Assembly (NCBI GenBank): GCA_041596215.1
Contig: JBFHIZ010000004.1
Span: forward strand, 1-64,000
From: JBFHIZ01 sp041596215
GTDB lineage: Bacteria; Bacillota; Clostridia; Lachnospirales; Lachnospiraceae
DNA: 64,000 nt
Direction of reading: 5' to 3'
Numbering within the stretch: the first letter of the stretch is position 1; the number at the start of each line of letters is the position of its first letter. The position numbers were made by a program, and so were the translations under genes. The notes under the pieces are model-generated. The model had not been told where the DNA came from, did not search any database, and saw only the letters and a program-made list of their open reading frames with translations. This document shows, one piece after another, positions 8,607 to 17,537 of the stretch.

Positions 8607-9983
8607 ATGGATTTTTCAGTTGCACAAAGTAGTTTGTGGAGTTCCCTGATACAGGTGGGAATCATAGCGATTGTCATACTTATCGCAAATATTATTCGAA
8701 GAAAAGTGAAGTTTTTCAGAAACAGCTTATTACCAACCGCAGTGCTTGCTGGTTTTATACTATTTGGATTGAAACTAGCAGGGATTGTGAGAATTAACAC
8801 CGAATTTTTTGAAGCAATTACTTATCATGGAATTGCTTTAGGATTTATTGCATTAAGTCTGCGAATACCGCCAGAAAGAAAAGCCGCGGATAAGGGGGTA
8901 GGAATAAAAAGTGGAGCGATTATAGTTAGCTCTTATTTAATTCAAGGGATAGTAGGATTGACGATATCCATAGGACTTGCTTTTACGTTTCTGCCTAATT
9001 TATTTAAAGCATCAGGAATTTTGCTTCCTATGGGATATGGGCAAGGACCTGGACAAGCAAATAATATTGGAAGTTCTTATGAAACATTAGGTTTTGTTGG
9101 GGGACGTTCTTTTGCTTTATCTATCGCTGCAGCAGGATATTTATCTGCATGTATTGTTGGCGTTATATATTTGACAGTGTTGGAAAAAAAGAAAAAATTA
9201 GTACGAAGCGAATTGGGTCGTGATTCGAATCAATTAACAGTGGATGATTTTCAAATGGAAAATGAAATTCCGATTTCAGAATCGGTGGATAAATTATCAG
9301 TACAAGTTGCTATTGTGTTGTTTGTATATATGTTAACGTTTTTTTCCACGGTTTTAATTACTTCATTTTTAACTACATACGCACCAAGTATTGGAGAGTT
9401 GTTGAATTCTCTTCTTTGGGGATTTAATTTTATGATTGGAGCTGGATTTGCAATCTTAACAAGATTATTTATACGTATGTTGCGGAAAAAGAAAATCATG
9501 AAAAGACAGTACCAAAACAATTTTTTGCTTAGCAGAATATCAGGACTTGCATTTGATGTTATGATTGTTGCAGGAATTGCATCCATTGATCTTGCTGATT
9601 TGAAAGGACTTTGGATACCATTTATCTTAATGACAGTCATAGGGGCAATTCTTACGTTAATACATATCACCATGGCAAGTAAAGAAGTATATAAAGATTA
9701 CCGATATGAAGGTTTGATTTCTATGTATGGTATGATGACAGGAACTATTTCTTCAGGAGTTTTGTTATTGCGAGAAATTGACCCGCAGTTAAAAACACCA
9801 GCAGCAAACAATTTAGTAGTAGGGAGTAGTTTTGCTATATTGCTTGGAATTCCAATGCTTATATTTGTTGGATTAGCACCCAAATCAACCGTGTTACTTT
9901 TCGGTGTTGTGGGGGCATTGATTGTGTACTTGGTGATTTTGTTATTTATTATTTATGGATACCATCCTAAAAATAAAAAATAA
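8607..9983 (+). CDS. GltS-like sodium/glutamate symporter
   Basis: A 458-residue polytopic membrane protein with about 10-12 hydrophobic segments, resembling the ESS (GltS) family of Na+/glutamate symporters. The glycine-rich re-entrant motif GYGQGPGQANNIG (about residue 148) is the clearest family mark. A second stretch (YGMMTGTISSGVLLLREIDP near residue 375) occupies the place of the second repeat. Residues about 195-230 form a charged cytoplasmic loop. It is somewhat longer than E. coli GltS. RBS AAGGAGG. Glutamate specificity is by family only. Confidence 0.8.
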   Translation: MDFSVAQSSLWSSLIQVGIIAIVILIANIIRRKVKFFRNSLLPTAVLAGFILFGLKLAGIVRINTEFFEAITYHGIALGFIALSLRIPPERKAADKGVGIKSGAIIVSSYLIQGIVGLTISIGLAFTFLPNLFKASGILLPMGYGQGPGQANNIGSSYETLGFVGGRSFALSIAAAGYLSACIVGVIYLTVLEKKKKLVRSELGRDSNQLTVDDFQMENEIPISESVDKLSVQVAIVLFVYMLTFFSTVLITSFLTTYAPSIGELLNSLLWGFNFMIGAGFAILTRLFIRMLRKKKIMKRQYQNNFLLSRISGLAFDVMIVAGIASIDLADLKGLWIPFILMTVIGAILTLIHITMASKEVYKDYRYEGLISMYGMMTGTISSGVLLLREIDPQLKTPAANNLVVGSSFAILLGIPMLIFVGLAPKSTVLLFGVVGALIVYLVILLFIIYGYHPKNKK

Positions 9984-10032
9984 AATACATTATCTTGCAT
10001 AGGAAAAATGCAAAAACTAGGAGGAAAAGAAA

Positions 10033-11016
10033 ATGGCCATATGGCTTATCGTACTATTATTCATTGTAGGAATTCTATTAATTGTAAAAGGTGGCGATTT
10101 ATTTGTCGATGCAGCAGTGTGGATGGCAGAAGTGTCAGGAATACCGCATTTTTTAATTGGAGCGACGGTAGTAAGCATTGCAACGACACTTCCTGAATTA
10201 ATTGTTTCCTTGATTGCTGCAAACCAAGGGAAAGTGGACATGGCAGCAGGAAATGCAGTGGGGTCCGTAACGGCAAACGTTGCTATGATTTTGGGTATTT
10301 CAGTTGTTTGTATTCCGGCAATTACCAAAAGAGCAAATATGGCAGCAAAAATGGTATTAATGGTTGTTGCAATTGGTTTGTTGTTGTTCTTTTCAAGAAC
10401 TGGAGAATTATCAATCTTTGCAAGTATTTTGCTATTATTGCTATTTGTAATATACATGTATGAAAACATACACTCCACAAAAAAATGCATAAATTGTGCA
10501 GAAAATGAGGAGAGGGAACAACCTACAGCAAAAGTGGTAGGAATTAATCTTGCAAAATTTTTAGTAGGTACCATCGGCATTGTATGGGGAGCTGATTTGC
10601 TGGTTGATAATGGAAGCTTGATTGCAAATGCGATTGGAGTTGCTGCAAATATTGATCCATTAGTAATGGAAGGGATTGTTTCCGTTACTATTATAGCAAT
10701 CGGGACTTCCTTGCCAGAATTAGTAACCACCATAACAGCGATTCGAAAAAAGCAATCTGCGTTATCAATTGGAAATATTATCGGAGCAAATATTATTGAT
10801 TTAACCATAATATTGCCTTTATGTGCCATTGTTTCTGGAAAAGCATTGCCAGTTTCAAGAAGTATGATTACATTAGATATGCCGATGTGCCTTTTGGCTT
10901 GCTTAGTGGTTGTGATTCCAGCGTTGATTACACAAAAGATACGAAGATGGCAGGGAATCATGCTTTTGGTTTTATATGTAGGATATCTTGTATATATGGT
11001 ACAGTCTTTATTATAA
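10033..11016 (+). CDS. CaCA-family cation antiporter (Na+/Ca2+ type)
   Basis: A 327-residue membrane antiporter of the Ca2+:cation antiporter family (YrbG/CaxA-like). Two homologous alpha repeats are visible: GATVVSIATTLPELIVS near residue 39 with GNAVGSVTANVAM behind it, and AIGTSLPELVTT near residue 222 with GNIIGANIIDL. The conserved Glu of each repeat (TTLPELIV and TSLPELVT) coordinates the ion in the family. A cytoplasmic loop of about 30 residues containing two Cys separates the halves. It is the last gene of the run starting at 6535, 49 bp after the symporter. RBS AGGAGG. Confidence 0.92.
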   Translation: MAIWLIVLLFIVGILLIVKGGDLFVDAAVWMAEVSGIPHFLIGATVVSIATTLPELIVSLIAANQGKVDMAAGNAVGSVTANVAMILGISVVCIPAITKRANMAAKMVLMVVAIGLLLFFSRTGELSIFASILLLLLFVIYMYENIHSTKKCINCAENEEREQPTAKVVGINLAKFLVGTIGIVWGADLLVDNGSLIANAIGVAANIDPLVMEGIVSVTIIAIGTSLPELVTTITAIRKKQSALSIGNIIGANIIDLTIILPLCAIVSGKALPVSRSMITLDMPMCLLACLVVVIPALITQKIRRWQGIMLLVLYVGYLVYMVQSLL

Positions 11017-11045
11017 ATGAAACGTGGATTTGAGCGGAATACCAC

Positions 11046-11074
11046 TTGAATATGTGTGATGATTCTGCTATAAT
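11046..11074 (+). promoter_or_regulatory. SigA promoter of the phosphofructokinase gene
   Basis: -35 TTGAAT and -10 TATAAT have a 17-bp spacer ending in TGC, which adds an extended -10. The promoter lies about 56 bp before the ATG. Confidence 0.75.
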
Positions 11075-11130
11075 TTTCCCCGTAGTGTGTTAAAGTGGAA
11101 AAAGAATATAAATACAAAAGGAGACAGGAA

Positions 11131-12372
11131 ATGAGAGGAAATATTATCGTTGGCCAATCAGGTGGCCCTACAGCAGTTATTAATTCTAGTGTGGCAGGAG
11201 TATTTACTGCAGCAAAAGAATTAGGCGTAGAAAAAATTTATGGAATGGTACATGGTATTGAAGGATTTTTAGAGGAAAACATCGTGGATCTAAAAAAGGA
11301 AATTAAAGATGAAACAGATGTTGAGCTTTTAAAAAGAACGCCATCTGCATATCTTGGATCTTGTAGATTTAAACTTCCTAAAATTGAGGAAAATGAAGAA
11401 ATTTATGAAAAGATTTTTGTGATTTTAGAAAAATATAACATTGAAGCATTCTTCTATTGTGGTGGAAATGATTCTATGGATACAATTAAAATGTTATCGG
11501 ATTATGCAGCAGCACATGGTAAAGAACAAAGATTTATGGGTGTTCCCAAAACGATAGATAATGATCTACCAATTACGGATCATTGCCCAGGATATGCAAG
11601 TGCATCAAAATATATTGCAACATCAATGAAAGAAATTATTCGTGATAATGAAAGTTTTGGAGCAGCAAAACCAACGATTACGATTGTTGAAATTATGGGA
11701 CGTCATGCAGGATGGTTGACAGCAGCTGCAGCACTTAGCCGTGGAGAAGATTGTAGTGGACCAGATGCAATTTATGTTCCAGAAAGAGTATTTGTTCTTG
11801 ATACGTTTATGGAAAAAGTAAAACATTTGGCAGCAACTAAATCATCGGTAGTAATTGCAGTATCGGAAGGTATTGCCTTTGAAGATGGAACTTTTGTATG
11901 TGAACTTGGTAGTGAATCTGCAGTAGTAGATGCCTTTGGACACAAACAATTATCTGGTTGTGCAGTTACGTTGGCAGACAAAATTGCTGCGGAAACAGGA
12001 TATAAAACAAGAGCAATTGAATTATCAACATTACAACGTGCCGCAACGCATATCGCATCATTAACAGATATTAATGAAGCATTCCAAGTTGGATATGATG
12101 CAGTACAAGCTGCAGAAGAAGGAAAAACAGGAATGATGATTACACTTGATCGTAATGGAGATGCTCCTTATCAATGTGGTACAAGTGCATACGATATTCA
12201 TGCAATTGCAAATGTAGAAAGAAAACTTCCTGACGAGTGGATTAACGAAGCTGGTGATGATATCAACAAAGGATATGATAAATATGCACGTCCTTTAATT
12301 ATGGGAGAGCTACAACCATTAATGGTGAATGGACTTCCAAGACATTTGATTTTACCTCAACTTTTAAAATAA
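11131..12372 (+). CDS. Pyrophosphate-type 6-phosphofructokinase
   Basis: A 413-residue phosphofructokinase that would interconvert fructose-6-phosphate and fructose-1,6-bisphosphate in glycolysis. Two positions decide the donor in this family: GGNDS at 111-115 (Asp114 where ATP enzymes have Gly) and PKTIDND at 139-145 (Lys140 where ATP enzymes have Gly). Both are the PPi-dependent form. The N-terminal VGQSGGPTAVIN and the IMGRHAGW substrate motif are intact. I chose the ATG at 11131 because AAAGGAGA sits 7 bases before it; an in-frame GTG at 11095 has no site. The gene has its own promoter and terminator. It lies directly before the alpha-glucan genes, a sensible place for glucose-phosphate catabolism. 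Confidence 0.93.
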   Translation: MRGNIIVGQSGGPTAVINSSVAGVFTAAKELGVEKIYGMVHGIEGFLEENIVDLKKEIKDETDVELLKRTPSAYLGSCRFKLPKIEENEEIYEKIFVILEKYNIEAFFYCGGNDSMDTIKMLSDYAAAHGKEQRFMGVPKTIDNDLPITDHCPGYASASKYIATSMKEIIRDNESFGAAKPTITIVEIMGRHAGWLTAAAALSRGEDCSGPDAIYVPERVFVLDTFMEKVKHLAATKSSVVIAVSEGIAFEDGTFVCELGSESAVVDAFGHKQLSGCAVTLADKIAAETGYKTRAIELSTLQRAATHIASLTDINEAFQVGYDAVQAAEEGKTGMMITLDRNGDAPYQCGTSAYDIHAIANVERKLPDEWINEAGDDINKGYDKYARPLIMGELQPLMVNGLPRHLILPQLLK

Positions 12373-12386
12373 AACATGTTAAACGA

Positions 12387-12440
12387 AACGTAGGAAACAG
12401 AGTAAAAGATATGGATACTCGTTTCCTACGTTATTTTTCT
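12387..12440 (+). terminator. Intrinsic terminator after phosphofructokinase
   Basis: Arms AACGTAGGAAAC and GTTTCCTACGTT pair perfectly and are extended inward by GAGTA/TACTC after a single-base bulge. ATTTTTCT follows. Confidence 0.85.
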
Positions 12441-12448
12441 ATATAAGA

Positions 12449-12460
12449 AAAAACGATTTC
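12449..12460. promoter_or_regulatory. Operator-like half-palindrome upstream of the LacI-type gene
   Basis: AAAAACGATTTC matches the reverse complement of the near-palindrome GAAATCGTTTTC in the phosphorylase promoter (13536-13547) at 11 of 12 positions. It has the central CG typical of LacI-family operators. It lies 18 bp before the regulator's start codon, which suggests autoregulation. Confidence 0.5.
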
Positions 12461-12477
12461 CATAGGAGGAAAATAAG

Positions 12478-13467
12478 ATGGTTTCAATTAAAGATGTAGC
12501 AAAACATGCAAATGTGGCTATTTCAACGGTATCAAAAGTTTTAAATAATTATCCGAATATTAGTGAAGAAACAAGAAGAAAAGTAAATGCGTCAATCGAA
12601 GAACTCTCCTATGTTCCGAATTCGATTGCCTCAGCTTTGTCCTCAAAAAATACTGGCAGAGTAGCTATTCTTATTAATCTTTCAACGCAGACGAGAGCAA
12701 TTGATGAAATTGGAATGCAATATTTATCTGGCGCTATTCATCAGGCAAAAGAGTTGCAGATGGATATTGTTACCGTTTTCTTTTCCATGCTTGAGGGGAA
12801 GAGTGCAGCAGAAATTGAACGTTATTTGCTTTCGCAGAGTATTGATGGAATTATTATTTTTGGCATATCAAAAGAATCAAAGGATTTAATGGAACTAATC
12901 GATAAGGAGCGGTTTAAGATTGTAGTAATGGATGCCCCTTTTGTAAATAAAAAAACGTCATCCATATGGGTGGACCAAAAGAAAGCTCAATATGATGTTG
13001 CAAAAATCACTTCTAAAGGACATCCGATAAAAAAAATATTGTACATAGCAGGGAAAAAGAATGGATTCGTAACTGAAAAACGAATCGAAGGAATTCGTGA
13101 ATTTGCAAAAGACAATCATTTTCAATTAACGATTAAAGATGGTGATTTCAGTGAATTAAAAGCTAGAAATATAACGTTAAAATATGCAAAAGAATATGAT
13201 ATTGTTATTTGCGCCTCTGATTTGATGGCAATTGGAGCTATGAATGCACTTACGGAAATGGACATCTTTAGACCAGTTTGTGGATTTGATGGCATTACGT
13301 TAATGGGATATGTAGGAAAACAAATGCATACGGTGGATCAGAATTTTTATCGCATTGCGCAAGAAGCGGTAAAAGAATTAAAAGCATTGCTATTAGGAGA
13401 AGAAGGAAAACACATAGTTTTAGATTACAAAATAGTGCGTTTAGAATATAAAGATATTATAAGGTAA
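12478..13467 (+). CDS. LacI-family transcriptional regulator
   Basis: A 329-residue repressor-type regulator. The N-terminal helix-turn-helix and hinge helix are canonical (VSIKDVAKHANVAISTVSKV, then RRKVNASIEELSYVPN). A periplasmic-binding-protein-like effector domain follows (about residues 60-329). It lies immediately upstream of phosphorylase, glucanotransferase, sugar symporter and alpha-glucosidase genes, so it is probably their local maltodextrin/alpha-glucan regulator. A shared 12-bp operator-like site occurs in front of this gene and in the phosphorylase promoter. The effector sugar is not known from sequence. RBS AGGAGG. Confidence 0.9.
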   Translation: MVSIKDVAKHANVAISTVSKVLNNYPNISEETRRKVNASIEELSYVPNSIASALSSKNTGRVAILINLSTQTRAIDEIGMQYLSGAIHQAKELQMDIVTVFFSMLEGKSAAEIERYLLSQSIDGIIIFGISKESKDLMELIDKERFKIVVMDAPFVNKKTSSIWVDQKKAQYDVAKITSKGHPIKKILYIAGKKNGFVTEKRIEGIREFAKDNHFQLTIKDGDFSELKARNITLKYAKEYDIVICASDLMAIGAMNALTEMDIFRPVCGFDGITLMGYVGKQMHTVDQNFYRIAQEAVKELKALLLGEEGKHIVLDYKIVRLEYKDIIR

Positions 13468-13530
13468 CGCAAAAATAAGTGAAAAAAAGAAAAAAGAATG
13501 AAAATGTTACTAAAATTTACGAAAATATGC

Positions 13531-13560
13531 TTGCAGAAATCGTTTTCCTCATGATATAAT
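13531..13560 (+). promoter_or_regulatory. Promoter and operator of the phosphorylase operon
   Basis: -35 TTGCAG and -10 TATAAT with an 18-bp spacer. The spacer holds GAAATCGTTTTC (13536-13547), a near-perfect 12-bp palindrome centred on CG. It overlaps the end of the -35 and blocks the spacer, as expected for repression by the LacI-type regulator just upstream. It also partly fits a CcpA cre site, so catabolite control is an alternative or additional role. Confidence 0.62.
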
Positions 13561-13612
13561 CGGGTTATCAAACAATTGTGTAAGTGGTAGTTACAATACG
13601 TAGGAGGATTAT

Positions 13613-15883
13613 ATGGAATTTAAAACAGATTTAGTGAAGATCATGAAGGAAGAATACAATAAAGACATTACGGATGCAACAAATGCGGAACTTTATTTTT
13701 GTATATTGAAATTGACCAAAGAAATGTTAAAAAATGTGAAAGTATTGGAAGGAAATAAAAAATTATATTATATTTCGGCGGAATTCTTAATTGGAAGACT
13801 CTTGTCAAATAATTTATTGAATCTAGGAATTTATGAAGAACTAGATACTTTTTTGAAAAGTAAAGGAAAAGAATTAGCAATGATTGAGGAGGTAGAACCA
13901 GAACCTTCGTTAGGAAATGGAGGACTTGGAAGATTGGCTGCATGTTTTTTGGACTCCATTGCAACACTTGGATTATCGGGAGATGGAATTGGTTTAAACT
14001 ATCACTTTGGATTGTTTAAGCAAGTTTTTGAGGAAAGATTACAAAAAGCAGAAAAAAATGATTGGATTGAAGAAAACTCATGGCTAAATAAAACGGATGT
14101 TTCTTTTCAAGTTAGCTTTGGGACTGGAACAGTTATTTCTAGATTATATGATTTAGATGTTGTGGGTTATCAAAATGGATTAAATAAATTACATTTATTC
14201 GATGTGGAATCGATTGATGAAAGTATTGTAGATAAAGGAATTGATTTTAATAAAACAGATATTTCAAAGAATCTAACCCTATTTTTATATCCAGATGATT
14301 CCGATGATGCGGGTAGAAAATTAAGAATATACCAACAATATTTTATGGTGTCCAATGGTGCACAGCTGATATTAAAAGAGATGGAAGAAAAGGGACAAGA
14401 TATTCATAAAATGAATGAATATGTTGCAATTCAAATTAATGATACGCATCCGACGATGGTAATTCCAGAATTAATTCGCTTATTAACGGTGGAAAAGGGA
14501 TTTTCAATGGATGAGGCAATTACCGTGGTGAGTAAAACATGTGCATATACCAATCATACAATTTTGGCAGAAGCTCTGGAAAAATGGCCCATGCATTATT
14601 TAGAAGAAGTTGTTCCAAATTTAGTTCCGATTATTAAGGAGTTAGCGAATAGAGTTGCTAGTAAATATCAGGATCCAAAAGTTCAGATTATTGATAATAA
14701 TCAATTAGTGCATATGGCACATATTGATATTCATTATGGATATAGTGTCAATGGCGTAGCTGCAATTCATACCAGAATCTTAGAAGAGACGGAGCTAAAA
14801 CATTTTTATGATATTTATCAAGATAAATTTAATAATAAAACAAACGGGATTACGTTCCGAAGATGGTTACAATCTTGTAATAAAGAATTGACATCTTATG
14901 TATCGGAATTAATTGGTGATGGCTATAAAAAAGATGCAATGGAACTTGAAAAACTTATGCAATTTCAAAATAGTGAAGAAGTTTTAGAACACATTGTGCG
15001 TATAAAAAAATCGAAAAAAGATGAATTAGCTGCATATATTAAAGGAACTCAAAATATTACAGTTGATCCAAATTCAGTTTTTGATATTCAAGTAAAAAGA
15101 ATGCATGAATATAAACGCCAACAAATGAATGTGCTTTATATTATTCATAAATATTTGGAAATTAAAGCTGGGAAAAAACCGCCAGTTGCGATGACTTTCA
15201 TTTTCGGAGCAAAAGCAGCGCCTGCATACATCATTGCACAGGATATTATTCATTTGATTTTAGTATTGCAAGATTTAATAAATAATGATGCGGAAGTAAA
15301 TTCTTTTATGCGTGTTGTAATGATTGAAAATTATAATGTTAGTGCTGCAGAGAAATTGATTCCCGCATGTGATATTTCAGAACAAATTTCACTTGCATCA
15401 AAAGAAGCAAGTGGAACGGGGAATATGAAATTTATGTTAAATGGAGCCGTTACCCTTGGAACATCGGATGGAGCAAATGTGGAAATTGCAGAACTTGTTG
15501 GAGAAGGAAATATTTACATATTTGGAGAAAAAAGCGAAAGTGTCATTGCACATTATGCAAATCAAGATTATGTATCAAAAAATTACTATGAAAATTCACC
15601 GGTTATTAAAGCTGCCGTTGATTTTATTGTAAGTGATGAAGTTATGAAATTGGGACATAGGGAGAATTTAGAGCGTTTATATCACGATATTATTAATAAA
15701 GATTGGTTTATGGCATTATTAGATTTAGAGGATTATATGCAAACGAAAGACCAGGTATTTGATGATTATGCATCAAAACCTCAAGAATGGAAAAAGAAAA
15801 TGCTTGTAAATATAGCAAAAGCAGGATTCTTTTCATCTGATAGAACGATTGCGGAATATAATCGTGATATATGGAAATTATAA
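13613..15883 (+). CDS. glgP: Glycogen/maltodextrin phosphorylase
   Basis: A 756-residue GT35 alpha-glucan phosphorylase that would release glucose-1-phosphate from alpha-1,4-glucans in the cytoplasm. The family pyridoxal-phosphate motif EASGTGNMKFMLNG contains Lys606, the cofactor lysine. Other conserved segments are PSLGNGGLGRLAACFLDS near residue 100, DTHPTM near 280 and VKRMHEYKRQ near 495. It is shorter than eukaryotic enzymes and lacks their N-terminal regulatory extension, as usual in bacteria. RBS GGAGG. It is followed by malQ after 41 bp, clearly one operon. Whether the natural substrate is glycogen or imported maltodextrin cannot be read; the neighbours favour maltodextrin. Confidence 0.95.
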   Translation: MEFKTDLVKIMKEEYNKDITDATNAELYFCILKLTKEMLKNVKVLEGNKKLYYISAEFLIGRLLSNNLLNLGIYEELDTFLKSKGKELAMIEEVEPEPSLGNGGLGRLAACFLDSIATLGLSGDGIGLNYHFGLFKQVFEERLQKAEKNDWIEENSWLNKTDVSFQVSFGTGTVISRLYDLDVVGYQNGLNKLHLFDVESIDESIVDKGIDFNKTDISKNLTLFLYPDDSDDAGRKLRIYQQYFMVSNGAQLILKEMEEKGQDIHKMNEYVAIQINDTHPTMVIPELIRLLTVEKGFSMDEAITVVSKTCAYTNHTILAEALEKWPMHYLEEVVPNLVPIIKELANRVASKYQDPKVQIIDNNQLVHMAHIDIHYGYSVNGVAAIHTRILEETELKHFYDIYQDKFNNKTNGITFRRWLQSCNKELTSYVSELIGDGYKKDAMELEKLMQFQNSEEVLEHIVRIKKSKKDELAAYIKGTQNITVDPNSVFDIQVKRMHEYKRQQMNVLYIIHKYLEIKAGKKPPVAMTFIFGAKAAPAYIIAQDIIHLILVLQDLINNDAEVNSFMRVVMIENYNVSAAEKLIPACDISEQISLASKEASGTGNMKFMLNGAVTLGTSDGANVEIAELVGEGNIYIFGEKSESVIAHYANQDYVSKNYYENSPVIKAAVDFIVSDEVMKLGHRENLERLYHDIINKDWFMALLDLEDYMQTKDQVFDDYASKPQEWKKKMLVNIAKAGFFSSDRTIAEYNRDIWKL

Positions 15884-15924
15884 TTTGATTACTTGAAATG
15901 AGATGTAGACCTAGGAGGAGTATT

Positions 15925-17394
15925 ATGAGAAAAGCTGGAATTTTGATGCCAATTACTAGCCTTCCATCGAAGTATGGAATTGGAACGTTTTCAAAAAGTG
16001 CATATGAATTTGTAGATTTTTTGGAAGAAGCTGGACAAAAAATATGGCAGATATTACCACTTGGTCCGACTGGATTTGGAGATTCTCCATATCAACTATA
16101 TTCTACTTTTGCAGGAAATCCATATAATATTGATTTGGATGAATTTGTAAAGAATGGTTGGTTAACTGAAGAAGAATGTGAATCTTATGAAATTTTATCA
16201 CCTACAAAAATAGATTATGAAAGTATATATCATTCGAGATTTCAATTGTTACGCAAGGCATTTTTGAATAGCAAAATCGAAAATGATCAGAACTATCAAA
16301 AGTTTCTCAAAAAAAATGAAGCATGGCTTACAGATTATGCGTTATATATGGCAATTAAGGACTATTTTAAAGGATTTAGTTGGCAAGAATGGGATGAACC
16401 CATAAAAGTAAGAAAGCAATCAGCCATAGAAAAATATAAAGAAAAATTAAAAGAGGATATCGATTTTTATTGTTTTCAACAATATTTTTTTAAAAAGCAG
16501 TGGATACAGTTAAAAACGTATGCAAATGAGAAAGGGATTACAATTGTTGGAGATATACCAATCTACGTAGCGCTTGATAGCGCAGATGCGTGGGCAAATC
16601 CTTCACTCTTTCAATTTGATGAATATATGAGACCAATTGCTGTTGCAGGCTGTCCTCCAGATGCGTTTTCAGATACGGGTCAATTGTGGGGGAATCCTCT
16701 TTATGATTGGAAAGAACATAAGAAACAAAAGTACGCGTGGTGGGTAAATCGAATTTCCTACTGTTTTGAACTTTATGATACAGTAAGAATTGATCATTTC
16801 AGAGGATTTGATGAATATTATGTAATTCCGTATGCAGATCTTACGGCGGAATATGGAGAGTGGAAACCGGGTCCGGGTTACGAATTATTTGAGGTGTTAA
16901 AAAAGGAATTAGGGGATAAACCTATTATTGCAGAAGATTTGGGATTTTTAACGCCTTCTGTTTATGCGTTATTAAAAAAATGTAAATATCCTGGGATGAA
17001 AGTATTACAATTTGCATTTGATGCAAAAGGAGATAGTGAATATTTACCACACAATGCAGTGCAAAATAGCGTTATATATACGGGAACGCATGATAACGAT
17101 ACAATTATTGGTTGGTATGATTCGCTATCTAGCGCCGATCAGAAATTTGCGAAACAATATGCACAAGTGAAAAAGAAAAAATATTTGCATTGGGATTTTA
17201 TCCGTTTAGCACTTGCTAGCACCTCAGATATTGCCATTGTTCCCTTGCAAGACTATCTAGGTCTTGGTTCAGAGGCTAGAATTAACATACCATCTACTCT
17301 TGGTAATAATTGGAATTGGCGCGTTCAAGAAGGGGTATGTACCACTGCATTAGCAAAAGAAATTCGAACACTTGTTGAGTTATATCGAAGATAA
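15925..17394 (+). CDS. malQ: 4-alpha-glucanotransferase (amylomaltase)
   Basis: A 489-residue GH77 enzyme that would disproportionate maltooligosaccharides, making longer chains for the phosphorylase and releasing glucose. Typical motifs are GILMPITSLPSKYGIGTF at the N-terminus, RIDHFRGFDEYY (nucleophile Asp region), IIAEDLGFLTP (acid/base Glu) and YTGTHDNDT (third carboxylate). The start is the ATG at 15925, 8 bases after AGGAGG; an in-frame upstream ATG at 15898 lacks a site. It ends 47 bp before a strong terminator, so glgP-malQ is a two-gene transcript. Confidence 0.95.
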   Translation: MRKAGILMPITSLPSKYGIGTFSKSAYEFVDFLEEAGQKIWQILPLGPTGFGDSPYQLYSTFAGNPYNIDLDEFVKNGWLTEEECESYEILSPTKIDYESIYHSRFQLLRKAFLNSKIENDQNYQKFLKKNEAWLTDYALYMAIKDYFKGFSWQEWDEPIKVRKQSAIEKYKEKLKEDIDFYCFQQYFFKKQWIQLKTYANEKGITIVGDIPIYVALDSADAWANPSLFQFDEYMRPIAVAGCPPDAFSDTGQLWGNPLYDWKEHKKQKYAWWVNRISYCFELYDTVRIDHFRGFDEYYVIPYADLTAEYGEWKPGPGYELFEVLKKELGDKPIIAEDLGFLTPSVYALLKKCKYPGMKVLQFAFDAKGDSEYLPHNAVQNSVIYTGTHDNDTIIGWYDSLSSADQKFAKQYAQVKKKKYLHWDFIRLALASTSDIAIVPLQDYLGLGSEARINIPSTLGNNWNWRVQEGVCTTALAKEIRTLVELYRR

Positions 17395-17440
17395 GAAATA
17401 AGAAAAATAAGATGGGATGGAATTTTATAGAAATATTAAA

Positions 17441-17475
17441 AGCAGAGAGAAGAAATAATGCTCTCTGTTTTTTTA
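17441..17475 (+). terminator. Intrinsic terminator after malQ
   Basis: Arms CAGAGAG and CTCTCTG surround an 11-base loop and are followed by seven T residues. Confidence 0.85.
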
Positions 17476-17481
17476 TTTTAC

Positions 17482-17509
17482 TTGTATTGTGATGCTGATA
17501 TCGTATAAT
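17482..17509 (+). promoter_or_regulatory. Promoter of the symporter/alpha-glucosidase operon
   Basis: -35 TTGTAT and -10 TATAAT with a 16-bp spacer, between the malQ terminator and the symporter start. GATATCG occurs in the spacer, but no full copy of the GAAATCGTTTTC operator is present. Confidence 0.55.
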
Positions 17510-17537
17510 TATAGTATAAAAAAACGAGGAGGATTTC

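Noticed and set aside
10017..11117. A long open frame of 366 codons antisense to the cation antiporter gene
   Set aside because: It is a mirror of an alanine/isoleucine-rich membrane gene, has no RBS, and its product has no family features. The sense gene has two clear alpha repeats.
13536..13547. The phosphorylase operator read only as a CcpA cre site
   Set aside because: The core fits partly, but the outer positions do not. The matching copy at the LacI-type gene makes a local operator the better reading, although dual use is not excluded.
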